From positions 62,001 through 126,000 of the forward strand of contig WGNH01000008.1 of the NCBI GenBank assembly GCA_016124665.1: DNA of 64,000 bases, in the 5' to 3' direction. A model generated the notes under the pieces. That model saw nothing but the letters and a program-made list of their open reading frames with translations, had not been told where the DNA came from and searched no databases. A program made the translations under genes and the position numbers. How positions within the stretch are numbered: position 1 is the first letter of the stretch; each line of letters opens with the position of its first letter. Shown piece by piece: positions 25,566-35,565 of the stretch. The DNA is from Alphaproteobacteria bacterium. Lineage in GTDB: Bacteria > Pseudomonadota > Alphaproteobacteria > Caulobacterales > Maricaulaceae.

Positions 25566-27656
25566 ATGATCCGCTTTCTGATTTTCATTTTCGCTATTCT
25601 GACAGCCGCGCCATTTGCGGCAGCACAGACGTCCGGGCCGGGCCGTTCAGTACTCGGCAATGAGGCGATGGTTCAGACCCGCCTCGTGTCTGACCATGTG
25701 ACGGTCACCCCCGGCATGACCTTTCATGTCGGGCTGCGGATGGAGATCGAGCCGGGCTGGCACACTTACTGGCGCAATCCGGGAGATTCCGGCGAGCCGA
25801 CCAGTATTGACTGGGAGTTGCCCCGGGGCCTGACGGCCGGTGAGATTGTCTGGCCTGCCCCCACGGCGTTTCCCTACGGCCATCTGATGAATTATGGCTA
25901 TGGCGGTGAAGTTGTCCTTCCTGTGCCGTTGACCATCGGAGAGGATTTTGACGGCCGTTTCCTGGAAATACGCGCCGCAGCCAGCTGGCTGGTCTGTGAA
26001 GAGGTGTGCATACCGGAATCGGCCGATCTTGATCTGTTCCTGACGGTCAGTGCCGAGGCTGCGGCGGACAATGCCGGAGCCGCGATGATCGAGAGTGGTC
26101 TGGACCGTGTCCCGCAATCCAGTGATTTCGCGGCCGGTATAGCGCGCTCCTCGCAATCCTTGGTGCTGACCGTTGCGGCTCCGGAAAACGGAAGTGAAGT
26201 CCGCAATCCGGTCTTTTTCCCTTATTCGTCGACCGTCATCAATCATGCGGCTGACCAGTCGGCCTACCAGTCGGCTGAGGGTCTTGCCCTGCGGCTGGAG
26301 CCAGCGCTCGAAGCGCGATCGGGCCTGACCCAGCCTCCTGTGGGCGTTTTGACCTATGACGTTCTCGAGAATGGCGAATGGATCACAAAGGCCAGCGTCA
26401 TCACGCCCGAGCCGGGTGTCAAAGTCTTTGACGTACCACAGGATGCCTTCTCAACACCGTCCCTGCCTGTCACAGTTTCGGGATTGGCCGTCACGCTCTT
26501 TCTTTCTTTGATCGGTGGATTGATCCTCAATCTGATGCCGTGTGTTTTCCCGGTGCTCTCGATCAAGGCGCTCGGTTTCGTGGAGCGTGCGCACTCCGCT
26601 CCGGGTGAGCTGCGGCGCCATGGCCTGCTGTTCCTGGCGGGTGTTCTGGTGACTTTTCTTGCGCTTGCCGCGATCCTTCTGACTTTCAAGGCTATCGGTG
26701 ATCCGATCGGCTGGGGGTTTCAGCTCCAGAACCCGGTAGCGGTAGGCATACTGGCGCTGATCTTTTTCGCAATCGGGCTCAACCTGGTCGGATTGTTCGA
26801 AGTCGGGACAAGCCTTCAGGGTGTTGGTGGCCGCTGGGCGAATCTGGGCGGCGATGCAGGTGCTTTCATGACCGGCCTGCTGGCCGTCGTCGTCGCGGCC
26901 CCGTGCATTGGGCCTTTTGCCGCTGGCGCGCTTGGCCTGGCCTTTTCCCAGCCCGGATTTGTGCTGGTGCTGGTCTCGTTGATGCTGGGGCTTGGTCTGG
27001 CACTGCCCTATCTGATCCTGTCCTTCTATCCTTCACTCCTGAAATGGCTGCCCCGGCCCGGCCCCTGGATGACGCGGTTCAAGCAATTCCTGGCTTTTCC
27101 GATGTTCGGTGCCGCCATCTGGCTGGTCTGGGTCCTGTCCATGCAGGGCGGCCCGCAAGGCGTGCTGATGCTGCTGACCGGTTTCCTTGCCGTTGCTTTC
27201 CTGGTGTGGGTTCTGAAGTTTCCGGTCCTTCTGGCACGGATTGCAGCCGCCGCAGGCGCTCTGGTTCTCGTCATTTCGCTGTTCGGGGTTTCCCGCAGCA
27301 CGGTTGCGGGAGAATATGCCGGTGAGCCTTGGTCTCAGGATCGCGTGGATATGCTGGTGGCGGAAGGGCGCCCGGTCTTCATCGATTTCACGGCAGCCTG
27401 GTGTGTCAGTTGCCAGTTCAACAAGCAGATGACGTTGAGCTCCCCACAGGTCCTCAACGCGTTTGAGGAGAATGATGTCGTGGTTCTGATTGCCGACTGG
27501 ACCAATCGCGATGACCGGATCGCCGCGGCAATCCGGGGATATGGGGCGGCCGGTATTCCGCTGTATGTCTATTATGCGCCGGGCAGCTCCGAGCCCCAAA
27601 TCCTGCCACCGATCATCAATACGCGTCTCATTGTTGAAACCGTGAATGGCGGCTAG
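25566..27656 (+). CDS. DsbD-family thiol:disulphide reductase
   Basis: Moves electrons from cytosolic thioredoxin across the inner membrane to periplasmic thiols. 696 aa. Signal peptide, then a beta-rich periplasmic domain (to about residue 285) with WLVCEEVCIPES carrying a CxxxC pair. Next come eight membrane spans with paired cysteines in LNLMPCVFPVLSIKAL and AAPCIGPFAAGALG. A C-terminal thioredoxin domain follows with the redox site TAAWCVSCQFNKQ. The N-terminal domain is the longer alphaproteobacterial/ScsB-like type, different from E. coli DsbD alpha, so the partner may differ. Its stop overlaps the convergent gene by 4 bp. Confidence 0.92.
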   Translation: MIRFLIFIFAILTAAPFAAAQTSGPGRSVLGNEAMVQTRLVSDHVTVTPGMTFHVGLRMEIEPGWHTYWRNPGDSGEPTSIDWELPRGLTAGEIVWPAPTAFPYGHLMNYGYGGEVVLPVPLTIGEDFDGRFLEIRAAASWLVCEEVCIPESADLDLFLTVSAEAAADNAGAAMIESGLDRVPQSSDFAAGIARSSQSLVLTVAAPENGSEVRNPVFFPYSSTVINHAADQSAYQSAEGLALRLEPALEARSGLTQPPVGVLTYDVLENGEWITKASVITPEPGVKVFDVPQDAFSTPSLPVTVSGLAVTLFLSLIGGLILNLMPCVFPVLSIKALGFVERAHSAPGELRRHGLLFLAGVLVTFLALAAILLTFKAIGDPIGWGFQLQNPVAVGILALIFFAIGLNLVGLFEVGTSLQGVGGRWANLGGDAGAFMTGLLAVVVAAPCIGPFAAGALGLAFSQPGFVLVLVSLMLGLGLALPYLILSFYPSLLKWLPRPGPWMTRFKQFLAFPMFGAAIWLVWVLSMQGGPQGVLMLLTGFLAVAFLVWVLKFPVLLARIAAAAGALVLVISLFGVSRSTVAGEYAGEPWSQDRVDMLVAEGRPVFIDFTAAWCVSCQFNKQMTLSSPQVLNAFEENDVVVLIADWTNRDDRIAAAIRGYGAAGIPLYVYYAPGSSEPQILPPIINTRLIVETVNGG

Positions 27657-28114
27657 CGCAACGGTCCGCGGGGACAGCCGGGATCGACGCCCGTGAACGG
27701 AGCAATATCGTCCTGATCCGCGACCGGCCCGATCTCGGCAGCATGATCGAGCAGATAGGCCAGATTGGTATAGACCTGAATGCGATCAGAACGAATCTCC
27801 GCGTTTGACAGGGCCTGACGCTGGTCCAGTGCATCCTGTGCCATGCCGCGGTAGATACATCTCAGATCTTCCGGTCCGCTGCGCCTTTCCATTAACAGGG
27901 ACAAGTGCATGGCGCGCGCCGACAGTTCGGTCAGGCCGCTGTACAGTGTATCCTCGGAGGTTAATTGCGGGGCGGATTGTGCGGGGTGGGCCTGAGCATC
28001 GGCCATGCGCGCCTGAACCTCGGTTTGCAGATCAGTGGCCAGCGTTGCAAATTCCGCTCCCTGCGTTGACTGAAGGCTGGTCAGTGCAATTAACAGGGCT
28101 GAAAGGAGGGGCAT
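27653..28114 (-). CDS. Small secreted protein, unknown
   Basis: 153 aa from ATG 28114, chosen for a clean signal peptide (MPLLSALLIALTSLQSTQG) and a GGAGGGG ribosome-binding site directly upstream. The mature part is all-helical with two Cys (DLRCIYRG, DPGCPRGP) that could form one disulphide. No domain recognised. It is divergent from pgi, with 48 bp between starts. Confidence 0.7.
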   Translation of the reverse strand: MPLLSALLIALTSLQSTQGAEFATLATDLQTEVQARMADAQAHPAQSAPQLTSEDTLYSGLTELSARAMHLSLLMERRSGPEDLRCIYRGMAQDALDQRQALSNAEIRSDRIQVYTNLAYLLDHAAEIGPVADQDDIAPFTGVDPGCPRGPLR

Positions 28115-28162
28115 TGGACTCTCTCTTGCGGCCAATCCGTGCCGGATGTGGAGTCAGGGATC

Positions 28163-29770
28163 ATGGCGACGACCCGTGAACAAGCCGTTGAAGCAATCCG
28201 TGCGCAGGCCGAACGTGATGCGGGCCGCAGTGCACTGGATTTTCTGACGACCGAAGAGCGGCGGTTGGAGCAATGCCTCCTCGAGGGAGCCGGGCTGACA
28301 ATCGATTTTTCAAAGCATGACATTTCGCTCGACGGGTTTGCCGCGCTCCTCGGTCTTGCCGCTGCGGTGGGCATTGAGAATACCATTGCAGCTCTTGGAC
28401 GCGGGGATATCGTAAACCTGACCGAGGGCCGGGCGGCGCAACACATGGCGCTGCGGGGCGGCGGCAAAGATGAAGTGCGCAAGACACAATCAAAAGCAGA
28501 GCTGGACCGTGCGTTCGCCTTTGCCGAGGACATACGCTCAGGAACCTTTACGTCATCTACCAATGAGGCTTTCACGCATATCCTGCACATTGGCATAGGG
28601 GGGTCCGATCTCGGACCGCGGCTGGTTCATGATGCCCTCTCCAGTCCGCATGCGCCGGTTGATGTCCGCTTTCTGTCGAGCGTCGACCCGGATGCTTTTG
28701 AACGTGCGACTTCCGGGCTGGATCCCGCGACCACGCTGGTCTTCATCGTTTCCAAGTCTTTTTCGACACCGGAAACGTCGCTGAATACCCGGTCGGCGAT
28801 CAACTGGCTGGAGGCGGGATTGGAAGGCGGTATCGGGCGCCATCTTGTTGCGGCCACTTCGCGGCCTGACGCGGCACGTGAGCTTGGAATATCCGATGAC
28901 CGGATTTTCGGGATGTGGGACTGGGTCGGCGGCCGCTATTCGCTCTGGTCCTGTGTTTCCCTGTCGGTAATGGCGGCCATCGGCCGGCGGGAATTCGAAC
29001 GGTTGCTGGGCGGCGCGCGGCGAATGGACGAGCATTTCCTGCAAGCCCGCGCCAGCGTCAATACGCCGGTGATCGCGGCACTGACCGCATGGTGGCACCG
29101 GGTCATACGCAGTCGTCAGTCCCGGGCTGTTGTGCCCTATGCGACGCATCTGCGACTTTTCCCTGCCTGGTTGAAACAATTAGCTATGGAGTCGCTTGGC
29201 AAATCGGTAACGGTCAACGGCGAGCCCCTGGCTGCGCCGGCCGGGCCTGTGGTCTTTGGCGGCGAAGGACCGGACGGCCAACATGCCTTTTTCCAGCTTC
29301 TGCACCAGGGAAGGGAAGTCATCCCTGTTGACATCATCGCCTTTGCCCGCGGCGGTGAACTCCGCCATCGCAATGCGCTGCTTGCCAATGCTGTTGCGCA
29401 GGCTGAAGCCCTGCTTTCGGGGCGCAGCGAAGCGGCAGCATTGGCAGAACTTGCGGCCAAGGGGATGAATGATGAGCAGGCGCGCGCTCTGGCTGCCCAC
29501 ATGGTCATGCCCGGAGGGCGCAGCTCCACCTTCATTCTCGGTCAGGAGCTGGATGCCGAATCACTGGGCGCGCTGCTGGCCTTCTACGAGCACCAGACTT
29601 TCGTTCTGAGTGTTCTGTTCGGGATCAATGCGTTCGATCAGTTCGGCGTTGAGCTTGGCAAGCAGCTGGCAGCGAAGCTGGAGCGTGAATGGATGGCCGG
29701 TGAAGAGGGGCAGCATGATGCGTCCACAAAGGCGTTGATGCGCCAGATCCGGCACTATCAGGGTCAATAG
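28163..29770 (+). CDS. pgi: Glucose-6-phosphate isomerase
   Basis: Interconverts glucose-6-phosphate and fructose-6-phosphate, in the cytosol. 535 aa, normal length. PGI signatures are IGIGGSDLGPRLV, the second signature with GKSVTVNG, and GVELGKQLAAKL near the C-terminus. The catalytic Glu lies in WDWVGGRYSLWS / NGEPL and the His in GQHAFFQLLHQG. Start ATG 28163 with GGAG 9 bp before; the frame opens at 28139, but those eight residues are unlikely to be translated. A perfect terminator stem lies 117 bp after the stop. Confidence 0.96.
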   Translation: MATTREQAVEAIRAQAERDAGRSALDFLTTEERRLEQCLLEGAGLTIDFSKHDISLDGFAALLGLAAAVGIENTIAALGRGDIVNLTEGRAAQHMALRGGGKDEVRKTQSKAELDRAFAFAEDIRSGTFTSSTNEAFTHILHIGIGGSDLGPRLVHDALSSPHAPVDVRFLSSVDPDAFERATSGLDPATTLVFIVSKSFSTPETSLNTRSAINWLEAGLEGGIGRHLVAATSRPDAARELGISDDRIFGMWDWVGGRYSLWSCVSLSVMAAIGRREFERLLGGARRMDEHFLQARASVNTPVIAALTAWWHRVIRSRQSRAVVPYATHLRLFPAWLKQLAMESLGKSVTVNGEPLAAPAGPVVFGGEGPDGQHAFFQLLHQGREVIPVDIIAFARGGELRHRNALLANAVAQAEALLSGRSEAAALAELAAKGMNDEQARALAAHMVMPGGRSSTFILGQELDAESLGALLAFYEHQTFVLSVLFGINAFDQFGVELGKQLAAKLEREWMAGEEGQHDASTKALMRQIRHYQGQ

Positions 29771-29783
29771 GGGATTCGGGTGC

Positions 29784-29917
29784 TTGACGTCCCCTCTTTG
29801 TGACGCCAAAGTAACAAACAGGACGGGACCTGACCGTTCAGTCCTTCGGCGTTTCGGGGAGGAGACGCCTCAATCGACCAAACAATTGCGGGCCGGATAT
29901 ATCCGGCCCGCTTTTTT
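29784..29917 (+). ncRNA. Candidate small RNA ending at the pgi-downstream terminator
   Basis: A TTGACG (29784-29789), 13 bp after the pgi stop, could be a -35 element with a weak -10 about 17 bp later. The following 80-100 nt contain GACCTGACCGTTCAGTCC and CGGGGAGGAG and end in a textbook terminator. A plain pgi 3' UTR is the simpler alternative. Confidence 0.25.
29888..29917 (+). terminator. Rho-independent terminator downstream of pgi
   Basis: GCGGGCCGGATA-TATCCGGCCCGC, a 12-bp perfect palindrome, followed by six T. Confidence 0.92.
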
Positions 29918-29936
29918 GTCCGGATTCCAGTTTTGG

Positions 29937-30083
29937 CTAGAAATATCCGTGGGGGGTTTCGCGTTCGCTGCGTGATGACGAGGATGACGCATTGTCATCA
30001 TTCGCCGGCATGCTCGCACATGCGGCGGCTGTTGTGGCAAAAAGTGTAGCGGCCAGCATGGCCAGTATTTTCTTGATACGCAT
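29937..30083 (-). CDS. Very small lipoprotein (48 aa)
   Basis: Starts MRIKKILAMLAATLFATTAA followed by AC: a full lipoprotein signal with cysteine at residue 22 in TAAAC. The mature part has only 27 residues, with Ser-rich NDDNASSSSSRSERE, ending PHGYF. GGGAG lies 8 bp before the ATG, as expected for a real gene. It lies on the same strand and 102 bp downstream of the coiled-coil lipoprotein, so it may be in the same transcript. Function is unknown; the size resembles entericidin-type peptides, but no homology is claimed. Confidence 0.6.
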   Translation of the reverse strand: MRIKKILAMLAATLFATTAAACASMPANDDNASSSSSRSERETPHGYF

Positions 30084-30185
30084 TTTCAGGACTCCCTCGA
30101 GGTTAAAGCGCACAGCGCCCCCAATCGAAGCCCCTTCCGGTATTGGGTCTGCCCGGATCTTTCCCCGCCCGGGCAGACCGGCATT

Positions 30186-31118
30186 CTACTCTTCGTCGTC
30201 TTCGTCGATTTCGATGATAATCTCTCGGCGGTCCGAATCTGAGCCGCCCGCCAGACGTTCCGTCTCGAGCCGGTTCAGCCAATCGATTCGTGCGTCACCT
30301 TCAAGCTCCTCGCCATCGACCCAGACGCGGCTTTCACCGTCTTCGCTGACAAACCGCAATTCATAACCGCCACTCTCTTGGAGCGCGCGGCGCATCTCTT
30401 CATTAATGTCCTGATTGCGCCTGGCGATCACATGAACACGGCGGGCCTCTCGTCCGGCTTCTGCCGCTTCACGCTCGGCCTGCTCAAGCTCGATTCGCAT
30501 GACACGCACAGCCTCGCGGCGGTCACCTTCGGCTTCCTGCAATTCGATCCGCACTCCGCGCATCGATTCTGCGATGTCCTCTCTGGCTTCGGCGAGTTCA
30601 CGGCGGACTTCCTCGCGTTCCTCATCGGTCATTTCCCGGCGTTCGCCATTGATAACTACCATGCGCTGGCCATGAAGATTTTCCAGCTCGGTCTCGACGT
30701 GTGCCAGGGCGCGTTCCATTTCCTCCGTGCGAATTTCGTCAATCTCGAAACGCATAGCTTCCAGATGTTCAAGTGCAGCTGACGCTTCGGCAAGCCGCAT
30801 TACATGAACACCGTCCAGACCCCTGAACATTGCCCGGTGTCCGGCACCGGATGGCAGCACATTTGCCTGCCCGTCCGCGACAATAACCCGGCCATCCGCG
30901 GTCGTACGTACGGAATCGCCGCTGATGATCACTTCGCCATCGCTGAATTCGACATTGACGCCATGAATTATGACCGACTGGCCGGTGGTTTCGGTATTCT
31001 GAACGATGACTTCGACATTTTCGCGGACGCCGGCATCGTCATTTGCCATGGCTGCCGTTGTGCAACCGGCAGCGAGCAACGCAGCCCCTGCGGCGGAAAG
31101 TGAAAGAATTTTTTGCAT
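30186..31118 (-). CDS. Coiled-coil lipoprotein, unknown
   Basis: 310 aa. Start at ATG 31118, preceded by GGAGGG with 5 bp spacing. The signal is MQKILSLSAAGAALLAAGC with lipobox LAAGC. A frame open to 32039 is ignored because it runs over intergenic DNA and another gene. Residues 35-90 are beta-rich (VIVQNTETTGQSVIIHG). Residues about 110-260 form a long Glu/Arg-rich alpha-helical coiled coil (EMERALAHVETELENLHGQR). The tail is strongly acidic, with the last residues IDEDDEE. It resembles the envelope-stress DUF-type proteins found beside anti-sigma genes, but none is adjacent, so the role is left open. Confidence 0.75.
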   Translation of the reverse strand: MQKILSLSAAGAALLAAGCTTAAMANDDAGVRENVEVIVQNTETTGQSVIIHGVNVEFSDGEVIISGDSVRTTADGRVIVADGQANVLPSGAGHRAMFRGLDGVHVMRLAEASAALEHLEAMRFEIDEIRTEEMERALAHVETELENLHGQRMVVINGERREMTDEEREEVRRELAEAREDIAESMRGVRIELQEAEGDRREAVRVMRIELEQAEREAAEAGREARRVHVIARRNQDINEEMRRALQESGGYELRFVSEDGESRVWVDGEELEGDARIDWLNRLETERLAGGSDSDRREIIIEIDEDDEE

Positions 31119-31213
31119 CTGTCCCTCCAGATTTGGAGGGGGAACACTTTCATTGCCGGGATTACCACAGGTATGCGGTTGGCTGAATTTTTCGTCATCT
31201 GGTTGAAAGTGGT

Positions 31214-31253
31214 GCGGCGATGCATGGGGATTTGGGGAAGCATGCACCGCCGC
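31214..31253. promoter_or_regulatory. Long inverted repeat between divergent genes
   Basis: GCGGCGATGCATG (31214-31226) and CATGCACCGCCGC (31241-31253), 12 of 13 positions paired, 14-bp G-rich loop, no T-run. It lies in the 303-bp gap between the coiled-coil lipoprotein and the GH3 gene. It may be an operator or a transcript-end hairpin. Confidence 0.4.
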
Positions 31254-31322
31254 GGGAAGGGGCCTTTCATGAAGGCACGCCCAAGATGATCTGCAACGCA
31301 TTACCGCTGATTGGCGAAGGCG

Positions 31323-31336
31323 TGACGAATTCGTCA
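31323..31336. promoter_or_regulatory. Perfect 14-bp palindrome upstream of the GH3 gene
   Basis: TGACGAATTCGTCA, fully symmetric, 85 bp before the glycosidase ATG. It is a likely binding site for a dimeric regulator, which is unknown. Confidence 0.45.
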
Positions 31337-31421
31337 GATACAATCCATGAAAGGGCGTGAAGCTTGCACAGTCTGTTGCCACGGTAATAATGCCACGCGA
31401 AATCATGATCCGGAGTGAGTG

Positions 31422-32513
31422 ATGCAAAGGCGAACATTCTTGCAAGGCATGGCCGCGAGCGGTGCGGCGGCACTTTCGGCTCCGGCATTTGCCAGTCCAC
31501 AAATGACGCTCCGCCAGAAGGCTGCGCGCGTGCTGCTCATGGGCTTTATCGGCGATAATACGGATGCTGACGGGGCAAGGGCGGTTGCCGGCCATCTTGA
31601 GCAGGGCCGGATCGGCGGTGTGCTTTTCCTGCGCCACAATGTGCGTAGCCGCGAGGGCGTCGAGGGATTGACCCGGCTGTTCCGGTCGATTGCGCCCGGT
31701 GCCTGGATGGCGGTCGATCAGGAAGGTGGTGCAGTGCAGCGCCTGTCGAGTGATCTGGGCTATTCGCCGATTCCGCGCGCTTTTGTGATTTCCGAAGAAA
31801 AGACCGTTGAGGAAGCACGCGCGCTTTATGCGGCCGCAGCCGCTGAATTCCGGGAGGCCGGCTTCAATATGAATCTGGCACCGGTTGCCGATGTGCAGGA
31901 TGACGCGAATGGCGTGATTGGCCGGTGGGGGCGCGGTTATGGCGAGGATGGCGAGACGATTGCTGCCTATGCGGCAGCTTTTATCGATGCCTTCGAGACG
32001 GCGGGCGCGGCCTGCGCCATCAAGCATTTCCCGGGACATGGCCGATCATCCGGCGACAGCCACCATGGATTTGTCGACATCACCGACAGCTGGTCACAGG
32101 CCGAGCTGGATCCCTTCCGCCGATTGATTGATGCCGGCAAGGCGCATCTCATCATGGGCGGGCATCTGACCCACACCGGACTTGATCCGGCAGGTGATCC
32201 GGTCACCGTCTCCCGGCCGATCCTGACCGACCTGCTGCGCGGACAAATGGGATATCAGGGCGCGCTCATCACTGATGATCTCGACATGGGCGCGATCCAT
32301 GAGAATTACGCGCAGCGGGATGCTGTTATCCGGTCCATCCAGGCCGGAAATGATCTGATCATGATGTCGAATTCGGCTGCGCCGGACCCGGATCTGCCAC
32401 TCCGTTTTGCAGACTGGATCGAGGCCGCGGTCGCGAATGGTGAACTCACTGAAGCCCGTATAGACGAGTCGATTGCGCGGCTGGGCGTTCTGGGTCAGCG
32501 AATCCAGGCATAG
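31422..32513 (+). CDS. Glycoside hydrolase family 3 (NagZ-like), Tat-exported
   Basis: Predicted beta-N-acetylhexosaminidase, 363 aa. NagZ features are KHFPGHG, the His/Asp acid-base loop DSHHGFVDI and the nucleophile Asp in LITDDLDMGAI; VDQEGGAVQRL is also typical. Unlike cytosolic NagZ it begins MQRRTFLQGMAASGAAALSA, a twin-arginine signal peptide, so it probably works in the periplasm on peptidoglycan or chitin fragments. GGAG 6 bp before ATG 31422 supports this start over GTG 31419. It converges on groEL with a shared terminator. Confidence 0.9.
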   Translation: MQRRTFLQGMAASGAAALSAPAFASPQMTLRQKAARVLLMGFIGDNTDADGARAVAGHLEQGRIGGVLFLRHNVRSREGVEGLTRLFRSIAPGAWMAVDQEGGAVQRLSSDLGYSPIPRAFVISEEKTVEEARALYAAAAAEFREAGFNMNLAPVADVQDDANGVIGRWGRGYGEDGETIAAYAAAFIDAFETAGAACAIKHFPGHGRSSGDSHHGFVDITDSWSQAELDPFRRLIDAGKAHLIMGGHLTHTGLDPAGDPVTVSRPILTDLLRGQMGYQGALITDDLDMGAIHENYAQRDAVIRSIQAGNDLIMMSNSAAPDPDLPLRFADWIEAAVANGELTEARIDESIARLGVLGQRIQA

Positions 32514-32516
32514 AAA

Positions 32517-32542
32517 AAGGGCGGCCCGATTGAGCCGCCCTT
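32517..32542. terminator. Bidirectional terminator between GH3 gene and groEL
   Basis: AAGGGCGGC, 8-nt loop, GCCGCCCTT. Read on the minus strand the stem ends in CCTTTTTC, so it is a proper Rho-independent terminator for groESL, and weaker for the GH3 gene. Confidence 0.85.
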
Positions 32543-32568
32543 GATCCTTAAAGCATGGTTTGTGTGGA

Positions 32569-34564
<1,996 letters not shown>

Positions 34565-34595
34565 ATTCATACCCCTGTTTAATTTCCGCAGCCTT

Positions 34596-34622
34596 TTGGC
34601 ACTCACTGGCACCGACTGCTAA
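34596..34622. promoter_or_regulatory. CIRCE element (HrcA operator) upstream of groESL
   Basis: TTGGCACTC-N9-GACTGCTAA against the consensus TTAGCACTC-N9-GAGTGCTAA: one mismatch per arm, spacing exactly 9. It lies 32 bp before groES ATG, in the 5' leader region. HrcA repression is established for CIRCE; hrcA itself is not in the window. Confidence 0.93.
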
Positions 34623-34631
34623 CGAGCGGGC

Positions 34632-34660
34632 AGATAGGCATACATCCGGGCAGCGTCAAG
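34632..34660 (-). promoter_or_regulatory. Heat-shock (sigma32-type) promoter of groESL
   Basis: On the minus strand CTTG-N18-CCTATCT, matching the alphaproteobacterial RpoH consensus CTTG-N17/18-CYTATNT. It also reads as a sigma70 promoter (TTGACG-N17-TATCTG), so basal and heat-induced starts may overlap. It lies immediately upstream of CIRCE. Confidence 0.75.
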
Positions 34661-34796
34661 AGGCAGACCCTGCGAATGGCAATGAGTGTGATCACCCCGT
34701 ATTCATGTCCGGTTCACCGCGAAAATTTCAACTAACTCTCGTATTTCCGCCATGATCGGCGTATAGTGACGCAAGCCAACCCAACTGGAGTATCCC

Positions 34797-35468
34797 ATGA
34801 TTTTCCGCACAATTTTCGTTTCCGCTGCAGCGCTTTCCCTGGCCGCTGCCTGCACCACAACTGACCCCTATACGGGCGAGACGCGGCCGAACAACACGGC
34901 TCGCGGTGCGCTGATCGGTGCGGGCCTCGGCGCGGCGCTTGGCTATCTGACCAACACCAATGATTCCGAGGAAGGCCGGACCAACGCCCTGATCGGCGCA
35001 GGTATCGGTGCACTCGCCGGTGCGGGCGTGGGTAATTACATGGATCGTCAGGAAGCGGCGATGCGCGAGCAATTGCGTGATTCCGGCGTAGGCGTCCGCC
35101 GCCAGGGCAATGACCTCCTGCTGATCATGCCGGGCGATGTGACCTTCGCCACCAATTCCAGCGATATTGAACCGCGTTTTTACTCTGTTCTGAACGATGT
35201 TGCCGACGTGCTGAACACTTATCCGGCGACTTATGTCGACGTGATCGGCCACGCCGATTCAACCGGTGCAGCCGACTATAACCAGCAATTGTCGGAACGC
35301 CGGGCGCAGTCGGTTGCAGGCTATCTGATTTCGCAACGTGTCCTGCGCGACCGCTTCTATGTAGCTGGCCTGGGCGAGACCTCGCCGATTGCTTCGAACG
35401 ACACGCCGTCGGGCCGCGCACAAAACCGCCGCGTTGAAATCCGCATCCGGCCGCACGTCCAAAGCTAA
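34797..35468 (+). CDS. OmpA-family lipoprotein with glycine zipper
   Basis: 223 aa. Lipoprotein signal with LAAAC (Cys19). Then GALIGAGLGAALGYL and LIGAGIGALAGAGVG, glycine-zipper stretches that insert in or lie on membranes. A C-terminal OmpA/Pal peptidoglycan-binding domain (residues about 105-220) follows, with VIGHADSTGAADYNQQLSERR and GRAQNRRVEI. It tethers the outer membrane to peptidoglycan. The overall layout is that of the YiaD-like group. Confidence 0.92.
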   Translation: MIFRTIFVSAAALSLAAACTTTDPYTGETRPNNTARGALIGAGLGAALGYLTNTNDSEEGRTNALIGAGIGALAGAGVGNYMDRQEAAMREQLRDSGVGVRRQGNDLLLIMPGDVTFATNSSDIEPRFYSVLNDVADVLNTYPATYVDVIGHADSTGAADYNQQLSERRAQSVAGYLISQRVLRDRFYVAGLGETSPIASNDTPSGRAQNRRVEIRIRPHVQS

Positions 35469-35504
35469 CACGGACGGTATTCGTTAACGATCTGACAACA
35501 CGGC

Positions 35505-35563
35505 GCGATCCAACGTAGTCTCGAGCCCATCGTATTGATTCGCTCGAGATTGCCTTGGATCGC
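35505..35563 (+). promoter_or_regulatory. Two-arm inverted repeat ending 2 bp before the tipF start
   Basis: GCGATCCAA (35505-35513) pairs with TTGGATCGC (35555-35563), and TCTCGAG (519-525) with CTCGAGA (543-549). The internal loops are 5 nt on each side. In RNA this would form a 16-bp interrupted hairpin whose base lies 2 nt before ATG 35566, where no Shine-Dalgarno site is visible. As DNA it could be a two-step operator. Confidence 0.5.
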
Positions 35564-35565
35564 CC

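Noticed and set aside
31119-32039. N-terminal extension of the coiled-coil lipoprotein frame
   Set aside because: It covers intergenic DNA and the antisense of the GH3 gene; ATG 31118 has a strong ribosome-binding site and begins a lipoprotein signal.
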